A DNA stretch of 11,448 bases from Conidiobolus incongruus B7586 (lineage: Eukaryota; Entomophthoromycota; Entomophthoromycetes; Entomophthorales; Conidiobolaceae): contig JNEM01016939.1 in assembly GCA_000697335.1 (NCBI GenBank), positions 1-11,448 of the forward strand. Reading direction: 5' to 3'. Both the position numbers and the translations under genes were made by a program. This document shows, one piece after another, positions 1 to 9,790 of the stretch (position 1 is its first letter; the number at the start of each line of letters is the position of its first letter). The notes below the pieces were generated by a model. That model was given only the letters and a program-made list of their open reading frames with translations. It was not told the DNA's origin and made no database searches.

Positions 1-2640
1 ATATTAAATTTTATATTATTTTTTAAATAAAATATTTTTAATTAATATTCTTAATATAATTTCAAAAAACCTAATGTTTTATATATTAATTATAAAATAT
101 ATATATTTAAAGCTGTAAAAAATTTTCTAATTAAAGATAATTAGAAATAACTATTATATCTAGTATATTCTTTAGATTTTAACTTATATAATTATAATTA
201 CTTTAAATATTTAAAAAATTACCTTATAAAGAAAAAAAATATATATAAACATTTTAATTAATTTATAAAACATCAAATTTTAATCTTTAATTAACAAAAT
301 TATTTTTTAAATATTAGATATTTGTTAAAAGTTTAACAAAAAGTTATAATAATAAAAAAACTATTAAATTTTTATTATATTATTTTTATATATTATATAT
401 CAAAATATTTATATATTTTTAATTATAAAAAATTCTTATTATTTAAAATATAAAGTAATATTTTCAAATATAAACTGATTATAATTTAAATAAGAGCTTG
501 ATTTCTATATAAGCCTTTATAATGACTAATATTGAAATAAGACAATATATTATCAAGCTATACAGCTATTTTATTTGATAATTCTGATAATTATCCAAAT
601 TCAGTCAATTAATCACCATTTCAAATATTTATCAAATATAATAAATTATCAAAATTTTTGATTCTATCTATTAATTCATCACTTACATATTGAAAAATAG
701 AAACAAAAACAATCTAACATTAAATTATAGAATTTCTACATTTTATTAATATTTAATTAATGAATTATCCCAACTTCAACTTATATATATTTGTAATCTT
801 ACATTTTTATCATATATTTGATAAAAAATTTAATTTATATATAATTAACTTGTTTATATTTAAGGATAAAATTAGTGGATTAATTCTGTTATATTCCCTA
901 AGTAAAACTATATATTCAAGTTAAATAAAAATAATGAATTTTTTTAAATTACATCGTACAATATATATATCATTTCAAATTATATTAAGAAATATGATAT
1001 TAGATTGTAAATTCTATAATCTTTTGTCAAACTTATATAAAATATAATGTAAATGATATGGCATAACAATAAAATAAATGATGTATTCAAATGAAAATTT
1101 CATAATATTAAGCTCACTTCTTATATTATAAAACATACAGTTTATATTTGTTAATATTTTAATTATGGTGAAATAATCTAAAATATATAGCTGAATTTGT
1201 TCATTGATATATTTGATATATATGAATGATTCGCCATTTTATCTCATATATTTTGTAACAACTGAAGAGAATGCAAAATATTGTTTTAATTGTAACCAAT
1301 AAGAACTGCTGTTATATCAAGTGACTGCAATAAACAGAATATAATAGCAACCAAATACTAATATAACTCCCCATTGAATTACTTTAAATTGTAGATCATA
1401 AAGCCTTTAATAGCAAAATAGATATACAATTACAAAACATCAATTTATTTTCTAACCATTCAAAATTATCTCCATAATACTCCAAATATCCTATTTATAC
1501 CATGTAAGTTACAAAAAATGATTAAGTTGATATTTTGAAGTATATATAATTTGGAATAAAATTAATACTATATATAAGAACGGTATAAAAATATTGATAA
1601 TTTCTATTGTTTAAACGTTAAATCGTGTTTTTTGATTCCATTGTAAGATGGATATTATATACCAAATCAAAACTTTAAAATTTTGGCTTGATCGAACATT
1701 TCCATGATTATTACAAATTTCTAAATATAATATACATTTATTCAAATTAATAAGATACATGATATGATACCATTCTAGCCATGTATTTGTGGGAAAACAT
1801 GTAATAATAATATTGTTGGCAACGCCATTTGGTATTGACAATTGATGAATTTTGCTAATGCAAAGGAGACTAGTGATTTTATTAAATCAACTAATATATT
1901 AAGTTATATTGATATATAAATTATATACACGAATTATAGGTATTTATCTAATAATATTTTCAATTATTTCCCTATATTTTACTATTGTGAGATATATGAA
2001 TATTTATTGTTATAGTTTTTTTCCTATACAGCATTTATCAATAGCCTTAGTGCATTTCAATCCATAAAAATTATAGTTAAATAAACTTAAGCTTATACCA
2101 TGGGAACCACGAATTTAAAAATCATCTCAAATAATTATTTTTAAAATCTACTAGTTAATTTTAAAACTACAAAGGTTTCTATAGCAATGCATTGACACAT
2201 ATAAGTCAGCTAAGCACTAACTGAAATCAAGAATTTAATGATATAGCATTATATAGAATAGGCTCAAGCATGATCTAAGAATATAATTTGTACTATTTGA
2301 TCAAATTTGTATCCAAATTAATTGAACTAATTTTAACTAAATTTATTGGTTTATTTTTATGCTAATAAGCTTTAATCATTATTAAATCATTTGCTACATG
2401 AGAAAATCCATCAATCTAAAATTAAACTAAAATATTTTAAATTGGACTATTATGAATATAATAATATAAATATTAGCATTCTATGAATAATAGTCTGATA
2501 TGATATTCTTTTAGCTGTTAAAATGATCATCTGTATTAATACTATCTAATTGCTGAAGTGGATTTTGATTAAATATAATAGGGACAATTTGGCTAAATGT
2601 AAAATCCAAAAATTAATGTATACATATAAAATCGAACCTC
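1..2640. other. AT-rich intergenic region, no gene supported
   Basis: This 2.6-kb stretch is dominated by A and T. The first 480 bases hold about 38 G or C (roughly 8%). G+C rises somewhat after about 1200. I looked on both strands for tRNA T-loops (GTTCRANNC with pairing stems), splice-bounded exons, long inverted or direct repeats and telomeric repeats, and found none that hold up. One open frame on the minus strand (1611-1886) lacks an ATG at its 5' end, resembles nothing I know, and is treated as a chance frame. A short GC-containing palindrome, TGGC-AAC-GCCA, lies at 1817-1827 and has no evident partner. Confidence 0.7.
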
Positions 2641-2662
2641 AATTAAATTTAGAATGAGTTAC

Positions 2663-2731
2663 CCAATCACACCAGTCCAAAGCATCAATCAATTGATTCC
2701 CAGCTATATATAGTATCCCACCTCCACGTCA
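2663..2731 (+). promoter_or_regulatory. candidate core promoter of the endophilin-like gene
   Basis: G+C content rises in this stretch, and promoter-like words occur in a sensible order. CCAAT lies at 2663-2667, a perfect 12-bp palindrome AATCAATTGATT at 2687-2698, a TATA-like TATATATAG at 2705-2713, and CCACGTCA (a CRE/ATF-like half site on the reverse strand) at 2724-2731. A start site some 30-40 bases past the TATA word would give a 5' leader of about 230-240 nt. TATA-like words are cheap in DNA this AT-rich, so the case rests on the clustering and on position upstream of 2981. The transcription start is inferred, not seen. Confidence 0.35.
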
Positions 2732-2980
2732 GTTTCCTTTTGTTCATAACTCAAATTTATCACCAGTTTATGATACAAATACTGTAATAATTCATTAACC
2801 ATTACCCCTATCTCATTCATTTATAATCTTATCATTGGATATTTGCCATTCATCTCTCTTTAACCTCTAATATCAAAAACATCAAATATTCAATATTTAA
2901 AAAACTACAAATCATATTGATTTTTATCTTTTAATCAGCTTTTATTCAATTATTAATATTTAAAATTATATTCAGTCAAA

Positions 2981-4914
2981 ATGGCTATGTCAATTGGTAA
3001 AAACTTTGGCAAATTGAAACAGGTAATTATTCAATCCATTGTATTTATTTCAAATCAAATCTGAAATGGACCCCATCTTTAAATCTTCCTCAACTCATTC
3101 TAATCTTTATTACCTTAATAGTGGACTTCTGAGAAGTTAGGAAGTGCTGATAAAACTGAAGTCAATGAAGATTTTAAAATTTTATCGGAAGAAACCGATA
3201 ATAGAAATGAAACTTTGCAAAAATTAGAAGCTCATGTCGATTTATATTTAAAAAATTTGGGTATTTATAATACTTTTACTTAGTATTTTGTAGATTATTG
3301 AACTTCGATATTATTATAATAGGTAAACGTAAGGCTACAGCTGAAGACAAGAATAAAACTATGCCAATTGAAGCTTTGGCACACGTTATGATTAATCAAT
3401 CTGCGATTATTGGAGAAGGAACAAACTATGGTATACCATGTACTTGCCATTAGTGATATTCATTTTCTTATACCTTTATATAGGAAAGGCATTGTTTAAA
3501 GTCGGTACTGCCCATGAAAAGATTGCGAATATTCAGCTCGAATATGTAAGTATATGAATTTACAAAAATTTCCCTTTTAACCTAATATTTACATTTTTAG
3601 GTTAATAAAGTGCGTGCTGGCTACTACAACAATCTTGAAAAATCTTTATCCGATTTGAAAGACTTTTATGTAAATAACGTATTATTTGTCAACCCAATCC
3701 GTTTTTCTAATTTCAAGTTATAGAAATTAAAAGCCAAATTGGAGAACAGACGTTTAGACCTAGATGCCAAATTGAGTCAAATGCAAAAAGCTAAGAAAGA
3801 GAAACCCGAACTGGAAGAAGCTGTAAGAGCCGCCCAAAACAAATATGATGATTCTTTAGCAGATACTTTCAACAGAATGATTATGATTAATGAAGCTGAA
3901 GAATTACAAGTACGTGACTTGGCTACTTTTGTTGAATCCGAGTTGAATTATTATACTAAGTGTGCTGAAATTCTCACTCCCTTACTCTCATCTATTAAAG
4001 AGCTCTCAAACAATCCCCGTCCCAAGCGTAATTATTCGTTAGGACCTACTGCCAGCGACTCCTACTCTTCATCTTACTCAAATCGTTATCGCGAATATGA
4101 TGATCATTCTGTCCACACTCCCGATTCTATAGATGATGATCGTTCTAACTATTTCGAACGTAGAGAGCTTAATCGTAGTAAGAGCATTGGCAGCAACTCA
4201 GGCAGATCCAACAGTAAGCCCCCTCTACCACCTCCTCTTGCTCCTCGCAAAAAGGTCAAACAGATGCGATGCATATATGGTTTCTCTTCCAATGACAGTG
4301 AAGAATTAAGCATGGAGCCTGGAGATTTAATTACTGTCATTGAGGAAGTTGACGAAGGCTGGTGGATTGGTGAGATTAAAGAAGGTCGTACCAAGCGTGT
4401 TGGTATGTTCCCCGTCAACTACACTGAACCTGTTACGGCCACTGCACCAACTCCAACTCGCTCCGAATCCTACCATAGTAATTCTTCAGCCTCTCAAGAC
4501 CCTTGGAATCCTAACAAGCCCGATCCTTTTGATGAGCCCCAAGAAATTGAATATTCTTCTTCTACCAGAAAAGTTTCAACCCCGACACGCAAGCCCATCC
4601 CAGGTATGATGACTGACTCAGATTCTGAATCACGTCCTGGCTTCCGCAGATCTATGTCATCCAATAGCGTACCCCCTCCCCGTCCCAGTGGTCCTAAGCC
4701 TACGGGCACTGTCCGTTCATCTGCTGCTTCAGGAACCGCATCTCCAAACCGTCTTGGTGCTCAGCCTCCAGGTGGAATGAGCGCACGTTCTAATTCATCA
4801 AATTCGTTTGCCAATGACGATGCAGAAGATGTCTGCCGCGAGTGTGGTTGTGACGACTTCTGTGCCAATCCTTTTAAGAGGGGATCTTGCAACAATTGCT
4901 TCCATAAACATTGA
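2981..4914 (+). CDS. endophilin-like N-BAR and SH3 domain protein with C-terminal Cys/His motif (six exons)
   Basis: Joining 2981-3022, 3122-3260, 3323-3430, 3484-3545, 3601-3669 and 3724-4914 gives 1611 nt, or 536 residues plus a TGA stop. Every intron is GT...AG (99, 62, 53, 55 and 54 nt). Residues 1-20 form an endophilin-like amphipathic start (MSIGKNFGKLKQ...). Residues to about 235 follow the endophilin N-BAR pattern, including GEGTNYGKALFKVG and KLENRRLDLDAK. A Ser/Tyr/Arg-rich linker follows. At 306-317 is a proline stretch with a class II SH3 ligand (P311-L-A-P314-R-K316). The SH3 domain spans about 320-377, with pocket residues Y325, F327, W353, P370 and Y373. A second low-complexity Pro/Ser linker leads to a Cys/His tail at 511-536. 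By family, the protein should dimerise, bend membranes and recruit actin or endocytic partners. ATG 2981 has A at -3 and G at +4 and an in-frame stop at 2954. M3 (2987) is an alternative start that matches endophilin length better. The domain call is firm; the tail's role is unknown. Confidence 0.93.
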
Positions 4915-4938
4915 TTGTTCTCACTATCGAAATTATTC

Positions 4939-4966
4939 ACCCAATTTCATTCAAATACAATTGGGT
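4939..4966 (+). repeat. 8-bp hairpin in the 3' UTR of the endophilin-like gene
   Basis: ACCCAATT at 4939-4946 and AATTGGGT at 4959-4966 are perfect inverted copies with a 12-nt loop, beginning 25 nt after the stop codon. Three G-C pairs make it one of the more stable stems in this AT-rich neighbourhood. It could mark a structured 3' UTR or be chance; no function is claimed. Confidence 0.3.
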
Positions 4967-5056
4967 ATATTGTAATTCCAGTTCTACTATAATTTTTACT
5001 AAATATATTTAAAATTTTCAATGTTTGATCAATATCATTTCAACCATTTTTTCTAT

Positions 5057-5085
5057 ATTAAAAGCCTTAATTTAATAATAATAAA
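5057..5085 (+). terminator. possible poly(A) signals of the endophilin-like gene
   Basis: ATTAAA at 5057-5062 and AATAAA at 5080-5085 lie about 140-170 nt after the stop at 4914, a plausible 3' UTR length. Such hexamers arise often by chance in DNA this AT-rich, so the assignment is weak. Confidence 0.25.
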
Positions 5086-6456
5086 TTTAATTTTAGCCCA
5101 ATTCGTTAATTTTGAGCCTTGAACAAAATATTATCTTATGATATCACGTATCCATTTGATAAAATTACTTATTATTGTTAAAATGAATGGATTTGGGCAT
5201 TTTTAGATTAAACTTTTCTCTTATAATTTACATTTTCCATACCCTTATGTGCTTTTGGAAAATAGATAATCCGACATAATTTTATCTGATTTAATACAAT
5301 TTTCGAAATTTACATAATAAATCAATCTATTACTTAATTGGAAAAAATTTTTGAATATTTTGATGAGTAAAATAGTATAAGTATATATAAATTTTATTCC
5401 AATCCTGATCTGATAAAGAATAATATTATTTACTAAAATACAATTTTACTGTTATCAATAATTTATATAATCTAATCATAATACTAATTATAGTAATATT
5501 GGCTTTGTTAAAAATTGAGCTAATAATATTTATATTGCACACAAAACAACATGCAAATTTTTTCTAATTTTCAATTAATATAATATTGTTATCATTTGTT
5601 TGTTCAAGCTATTAATTTCATTATAATACTTTATATTAATCTTAAAATTTATGAAATAAAAAAATTAATTTAAACTTAAATTAACCAAGTTAATATATTT
5701 TCAAAATAATTAATATCCATAAAGTAGAATAATTATTCTTTATTAATATTATTATTCATAAAATTTTAGTAATACATAATTTATTTTTTTAAATGTTTTA
5801 ATTATTATATTATCAAATCTCACTTAGTTTACCTTGAATAATTTTGCATCTATATTCAACTATCTTAGCTGAAATAATTTTCTACAAAATATAAATGATG
5901 TATTTAATAACATTAATTAACTTTATTTTGAATATACTGTTTAATACTCTTGAAGGGTAAGATAATCCAGGGTGATTCAAGAAAGTTTGACTATATTCAT
6001 GTTACGATTTCAAACTCAATCAATTATTTAATACATATAAGTCGTGAAATAATGGTACTGAATACGAAATTATTTAATCAGGATGGTATTTGATTTTAAA
6101 AAACATTTGTTATTTTGGTTACTATTAAGTTACATAAAAAATAATTTTCAAAAACTCAATGTTACGAATATAAACTAATGCTATCTATCAAAATACTAGT
6201 CTAATAAAATTCAATGCTTAAAAATATAATAATTTGTGATTAAAAATTAGAGAGTAAATTGATATACCAGAAAAATTGTTAATTTATCAGTGAAATAATA
6301 TTAAGCTTATTTATGAACTTAGAAAGTTATAAGCAAATATATTGAAAATAGTATAATGATACAATTAATGGTTTAAACTCTATCATCAATTAATTTTGTT
6401 TATCGTATTATTTTGTACAAATTAAACATTTGTTATAAATAGATGTTTGAAAAAAA

Positions 6457-7195
6457 TTAGTTGGTAGCTTGGACGACACCAACTTGAGCGGGACGGATGA
6501 CACGACCGTTCAAGGTGTAACCGATTTTTTCAACGGCGAAAACAGTGTTAGCATCCTTGTTGGGAACGGGAGCTTGGTAGAGAGCTTGATGTTGGTTGGG
6601 ATCGAATTCTTGGTCAATGGGATTGATTTGTTCAACACCGTGGCGCTTCAAGGTCTTGAGAAGTTCTGTCTGGGTCATGGAGACACCACTGTACAAGTCA
6701 GCGAGCTCTTTGTGGTTTTCTCTATCGTTGTACTTAGCTTCGGGAACAGATTTCAAGGCTAAACCTAAGATATCGACGGTATCAACTAAATCTTTAACGA
6801 ACTTTTGAATGGCAAATTGAGAAGCTTGTTCCTTTTCCTTTTGAGTGCGTTGTCTAAGGTTTTCCATATCGGCTAAAGCTCTCAAGTAACCATCCTAATT
6901 AAGGGTGAATAAAATGGATTGAATAAAATAAAAGCTATATTACTTGTAATTTGGATAACTTTTGTTCCTTTTCTTCTAATTGCTTTTTGAGTTCAGCAGT
7001 ATGGTCAACTTCTTTGGCTTCTTTGGTTTCTTCAGGCTTGGCTTCAGTCTTAGCTTCATCAGAGTTGGTTTCAGTGGTATAGAAACGAGTATTGATAGCA
7101 ACACGATTGACAGCTTTTAAAGGAGCAAAAGCGGGGGTATTATTTCTGATGATGTTAGAACTTGATCTATAAGCTAATCTAACAATTGTATTCAT
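6457..7195 (-). CDS. mitochondrial GrpE, nucleotide exchange factor of matrix Hsp70 (Mge1-like, two exons)
   Basis: On the minus strand, exon 1 is 7195-6944 and exon 2 is 6894-6457, separated by a 49-nt GTAATA...TTAG intron. The product is 229 residues, close to yeast Mge1. Residues 1-39 form a presequence rich in Arg, Ser and Asn with no acidic residue before E42, ending R37-F38-Y39, a fit to the R-3 type MPP cleavage motif. A charged Glu/Lys linker follows (about 42-66). A coiled coil runs from about 67 to 120 and contains the GrpE hallmark YLRALADMENLR, restored only when the intron is removed. The C-terminal beta domain holds the family signature, FDPNQHQAL (181-189) to GYTLNGRVIRPAQVGV (209-224). 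GrpE dimers release ADP from Hsp70 in protein import and folding. The start is set by the presequence and an upstream in-frame stop at 7246-7244. I see no clear heat shock element upstream. A hydrogenosomal location is possible if the host is anaerobic. Confidence 0.96.
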
Positions 7196-7308
7196 TTTAT
7201 GCTGTATTAAAAATTTAATTAGCCAAGTATTAATATATTTTTGTTAATTTTTATTATAAAATCGAAACAAATACAATTTATACTTAACTTTAATAAAATT
7301 AAATTATG

Positions 7309-7350
7309 GGTACCTCATGTTATCTACCTGTTTACGGTAAAATTCGGGGG
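7309..7350 (-). promoter_or_regulatory. GC-richer patch upstream of the GrpE gene, possible regulatory sites
   Basis: About 115-155 bases before the GrpE start codon is a short G+C-richer island inside AT-rich DNA. It includes GGTACC, a forkhead-type word TGTTTAC at 7329-7335 framed by TACC and GGTA, and a GGGGG run near 7346-7350. Composition and position suggest a promoter element. Which factor binds, if any, cannot be read from the sequence. Confidence 0.25.
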
Positions 7351-8200
7351 TAATAATTGTTCAATTGAGAAAATTATGGATATTGAGAACTGACATTCGG
7401 ATTAATGGATGATTTTATTTAATAATTTAACAGAAATACACTTCAACTGAATTTGTTATATTTTGATGATCATATTGTGACATACTGCCAGATTTTATAA
7501 AAATATATCAGCCATCTTCTAGTAATGAAGCTAAATTATAAACTAATGAAAAAATAAGTTAATAATTGGGGGAAATATATCGATTTTTTAAGGATAATGG
7601 ACCTTTTTTATATTCTAGAATCTTCTGCTATCCAGCAAAACTGTTTGCAATTTTTTTCAATTTTAAATAATTAATGGTTCTTTTAGTAATGGAACTATTT
7701 ATAGAGTTAAATCATCCTTAGGGAATATATATGGGTTATATTGGACACAATACTTTACAATATATATAATGGAATCATTATAATTCTAATAGAATGTTCA
7801 AAACAAATATTATAGATACATTAATATTAAAGTGAAATAATTTAGATTAATATTGTAAACCTATTGGAAAATATTATATCACTTTGTTAAATCATTAATA
7901 TTTTCAAAAATATATATTAACAATGCAAATAATATTGAATTGGAATATTTTAATTTATAAATAGGAGCTCATATAATAAATCACACGTATAAAAGCTAAA
8001 TACATATATTGTTTGAAAACGTTATTATCACCTTAAATTTGTACTCATAGTTTAATCAATTTTCTGTTCAGAGTAGTAGAATATTTATACTACACATTAA
8101 TATATATCTTATTTATTACTTTCCTATTTAAAACAATAAACTCACCACTCTTAAATTGAATAAAATGTATCAAATATATTGTTAATTTTGATTGAAATAA

Positions 8201-8240
8201 AAAATTCCATATATGGATTAATTATTTAATATGGAATTTT
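8201..8240. repeat. 12-bp perfect inverted repeat
   Basis: AAAATTCCATAT at 8201-8212 and ATATGGAATTTT at 8229-8240 are exact inverted copies around a 16-nt spacer. The match does not extend outward or inward. Stems of this length, mostly A-T pairs, are expected about once by chance in this much AT-rich DNA, so it is recorded as structure only. Confidence 0.4.
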
Positions 8241-8435
8241 AAATGATATAACTTCTTATAAATAGTTTGATAGGATGATCTTTAGATTGCAAAACGACCC
8301 CGGTTACAATATTTAACATAGAATTGTTTTAAAAATGGAATATATATCATGTAATTATTGAACTATTACCAATTTTTTCATAAATTTTTTAAAGTACAAT
8401 TATAATGCTCAGTTAACTGGTAAAACAATCGATAA

Positions 8436-8451
8436 ATATATATATATATAT
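8436..8451. repeat. (AT)8 microsatellite
   Basis: Eight uninterrupted AT units, the longest dinucleotide run noticed in the window. No functional meaning is inferred. Confidence 0.7.
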
Positions 8452-8552
8452 GTTAAGTATTAATTATTTACATTAGAAAGCATCTTCCTAACAGGTTCCT
8501 TTAAATTTATAGAGTCTTAAGTTAAATTAACATTTCATCGTTGGCTTTAACA

Positions 8553-8634
8553 ATATCAAATGTATATTGAATATTATATAATTTAATATTGCCGCTAAAA
8601 TATATATTAAAATTATAATATAAACATTTGATAT
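8553..8634. repeat. imperfect 82-bp foldback
   Basis: ATATCAAATGT at 8553-8563 recurs inverted as ACATTTGATAT at 8624-8634. Inside these ends the two arms share the blocks ATATT, ATAATTT and AATAT in the same order with small gaps, around a GC-containing centre GCCGCT at 8591-8596. The form recalls a small foldback or MITE relic, but there is no clear target-site duplication at the edges, and AT-rich sequence makes such matches fairly often. Confidence 0.3.
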
Positions 8635-9790
8635 CACTCAAAAGTGTTTAATCAAATTAATTTCTTCATTTAGTTTTAAAAATATTTCTTTAAACTTAAA
8701 AACTGATTAGCAAACTACTATTGAAATAAATATAAATATAATTAAAAATAAGTAATTGATTAAGGATTATATTTACTTGATTAAAGTTTGAAGTTTTTCA
8801 AATCAGAAAACATTTTTTAGACTGAATCAAATTAAGCTTTATAAAATTCACATTTTTGTAAAATAAACGAAGTAGACATTATCAAATATTAAACAAATTA
8901 GTTGAAATATTAAACTAACTCTCAATAAACTATTCAAAATAAATTCTAATATATAATCTAAAAATTTAAATTTCAAAGGTATTGGTAACAAAAATTTAGG
9001 CTCATACGTTAATTATTATTCAAATATTCTAATGTTTTTATTTCTCACAAGTGAAGGCTATAATAATACACAAATTGTTGAATTATGATTTTCAAGTCAT
9101 TAGCCAAGTTAATTTATCTTATTGATATTTGATTTAAAGTTATGGGATTCCAATGAAACTCTGTTTGAAAATTGAAATAAAGTGATAAAAATTTGCGAAC
9201 AATAAAATTTGATTGAGTTCAAATACCTATTAACTATATTAAGACATTTCAAATATCAGGTATATATATTTTGATTTGGTTAGTCATTTATATTTATTTT
9301 AATTTTGAACTACGTATTAATATTCAGAATTTGCTACAGCCATATTAATCTATATTTTTATTGATATTGACCAAATATAATAAAATTTCAAATCAATTTA
9401 TCATATTTTATACCAAACTTGACACTGTTTTTAATATTTTATCCCTTTTATCGAGTTTATGCTTCAAATATAGTATTTATATTTATGAAATATTTTTTCG
9501 TTGAAAATTATTAAACTAAAGTTAAACTCTTTTTGATTAAGAAATATTGACTTTAGAATACTATCTATACCACCAAATTTATAATTGTAATTAGATATTG
9601 CTTCAAAGTATTCAAATTTTAAATAAACCAAATTTTTTAACAAATTTTTTATTTGAATCAAATTTAATTTTTTAACAGATTTGCTAACAGACAATTTGTA
9701 TTAAAAACACTCAAATTCAAAATTTTCACTATCCCATAATTGTATTTGAGAGACATGAAATTTAAATTTATTCTAAATTTTATTTTAAAT

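Larger units (their letters stand above)
4915..6456. other. convergent intergenic region, no gene supported
   Basis: These 1.5 kb separate the 3' ends of the endophilin-like gene (+) and the GrpE gene (-). The sequence is AT-rich throughout, slightly less so around 5940-6110. I found no open frame with coding-like codon use, no tRNA and no substantial repeat beyond the hairpin at 4939-4966. A loose 7-bp inverted match (ATCCATT / AATGGAT) near 5150-5190 is within chance. The region presumably holds both 3' UTRs. Confidence 0.65.

Noticed and set aside
893-900. CCCTAA as a telomeric repeat
   Set aside because: It occurs once, with no tandem copies nearby.
1690-1700. Reverse-strand GTTCGATC as a tRNA T-loop
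   Set aside because: Flanking bases do not pair into a stem and no cloverleaf can be drawn.
1611-1841. Minus-strand frame of 76 codons as a protein-coding gene
   Set aside because: It begins at TTG, has its first ATG only 28 codons in, shows codon use unlike the three real genes, and resembles no known family. Listed as a low-interest finding only.
4149-4709. Other-frame and antisense open frames within the endophilin-like gene
   Set aside because: They overlap the SH3 domain and proline-rich coding region and have no family resemblance. They arise from the biased composition of the last exon.
3739-4914. A 391-residue protein starting at 3739
   Set aside because: The codon at 3739 is TTG inside the sixth exon, and the frame continues upstream to the splice acceptor at 3723. 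Without the first five exons the N-BAR domain would lack its first half.
6469-6808. Plus-strand open frames across the GrpE second exon
   Set aside because: They are antisense shadows of the GrpE coding strand, which matches its family across the whole length.
9464-9694. Minus-strand 76-codon frame upstream of the eL30 gene
   Set aside because: It starts at TTG just after an in-frame stop and has no ATG at its head. Its Asn/Lys/Ile/Leu-rich composition is what AT-rich DNA gives by chance, and it sits in the probable eL30 promoter region.
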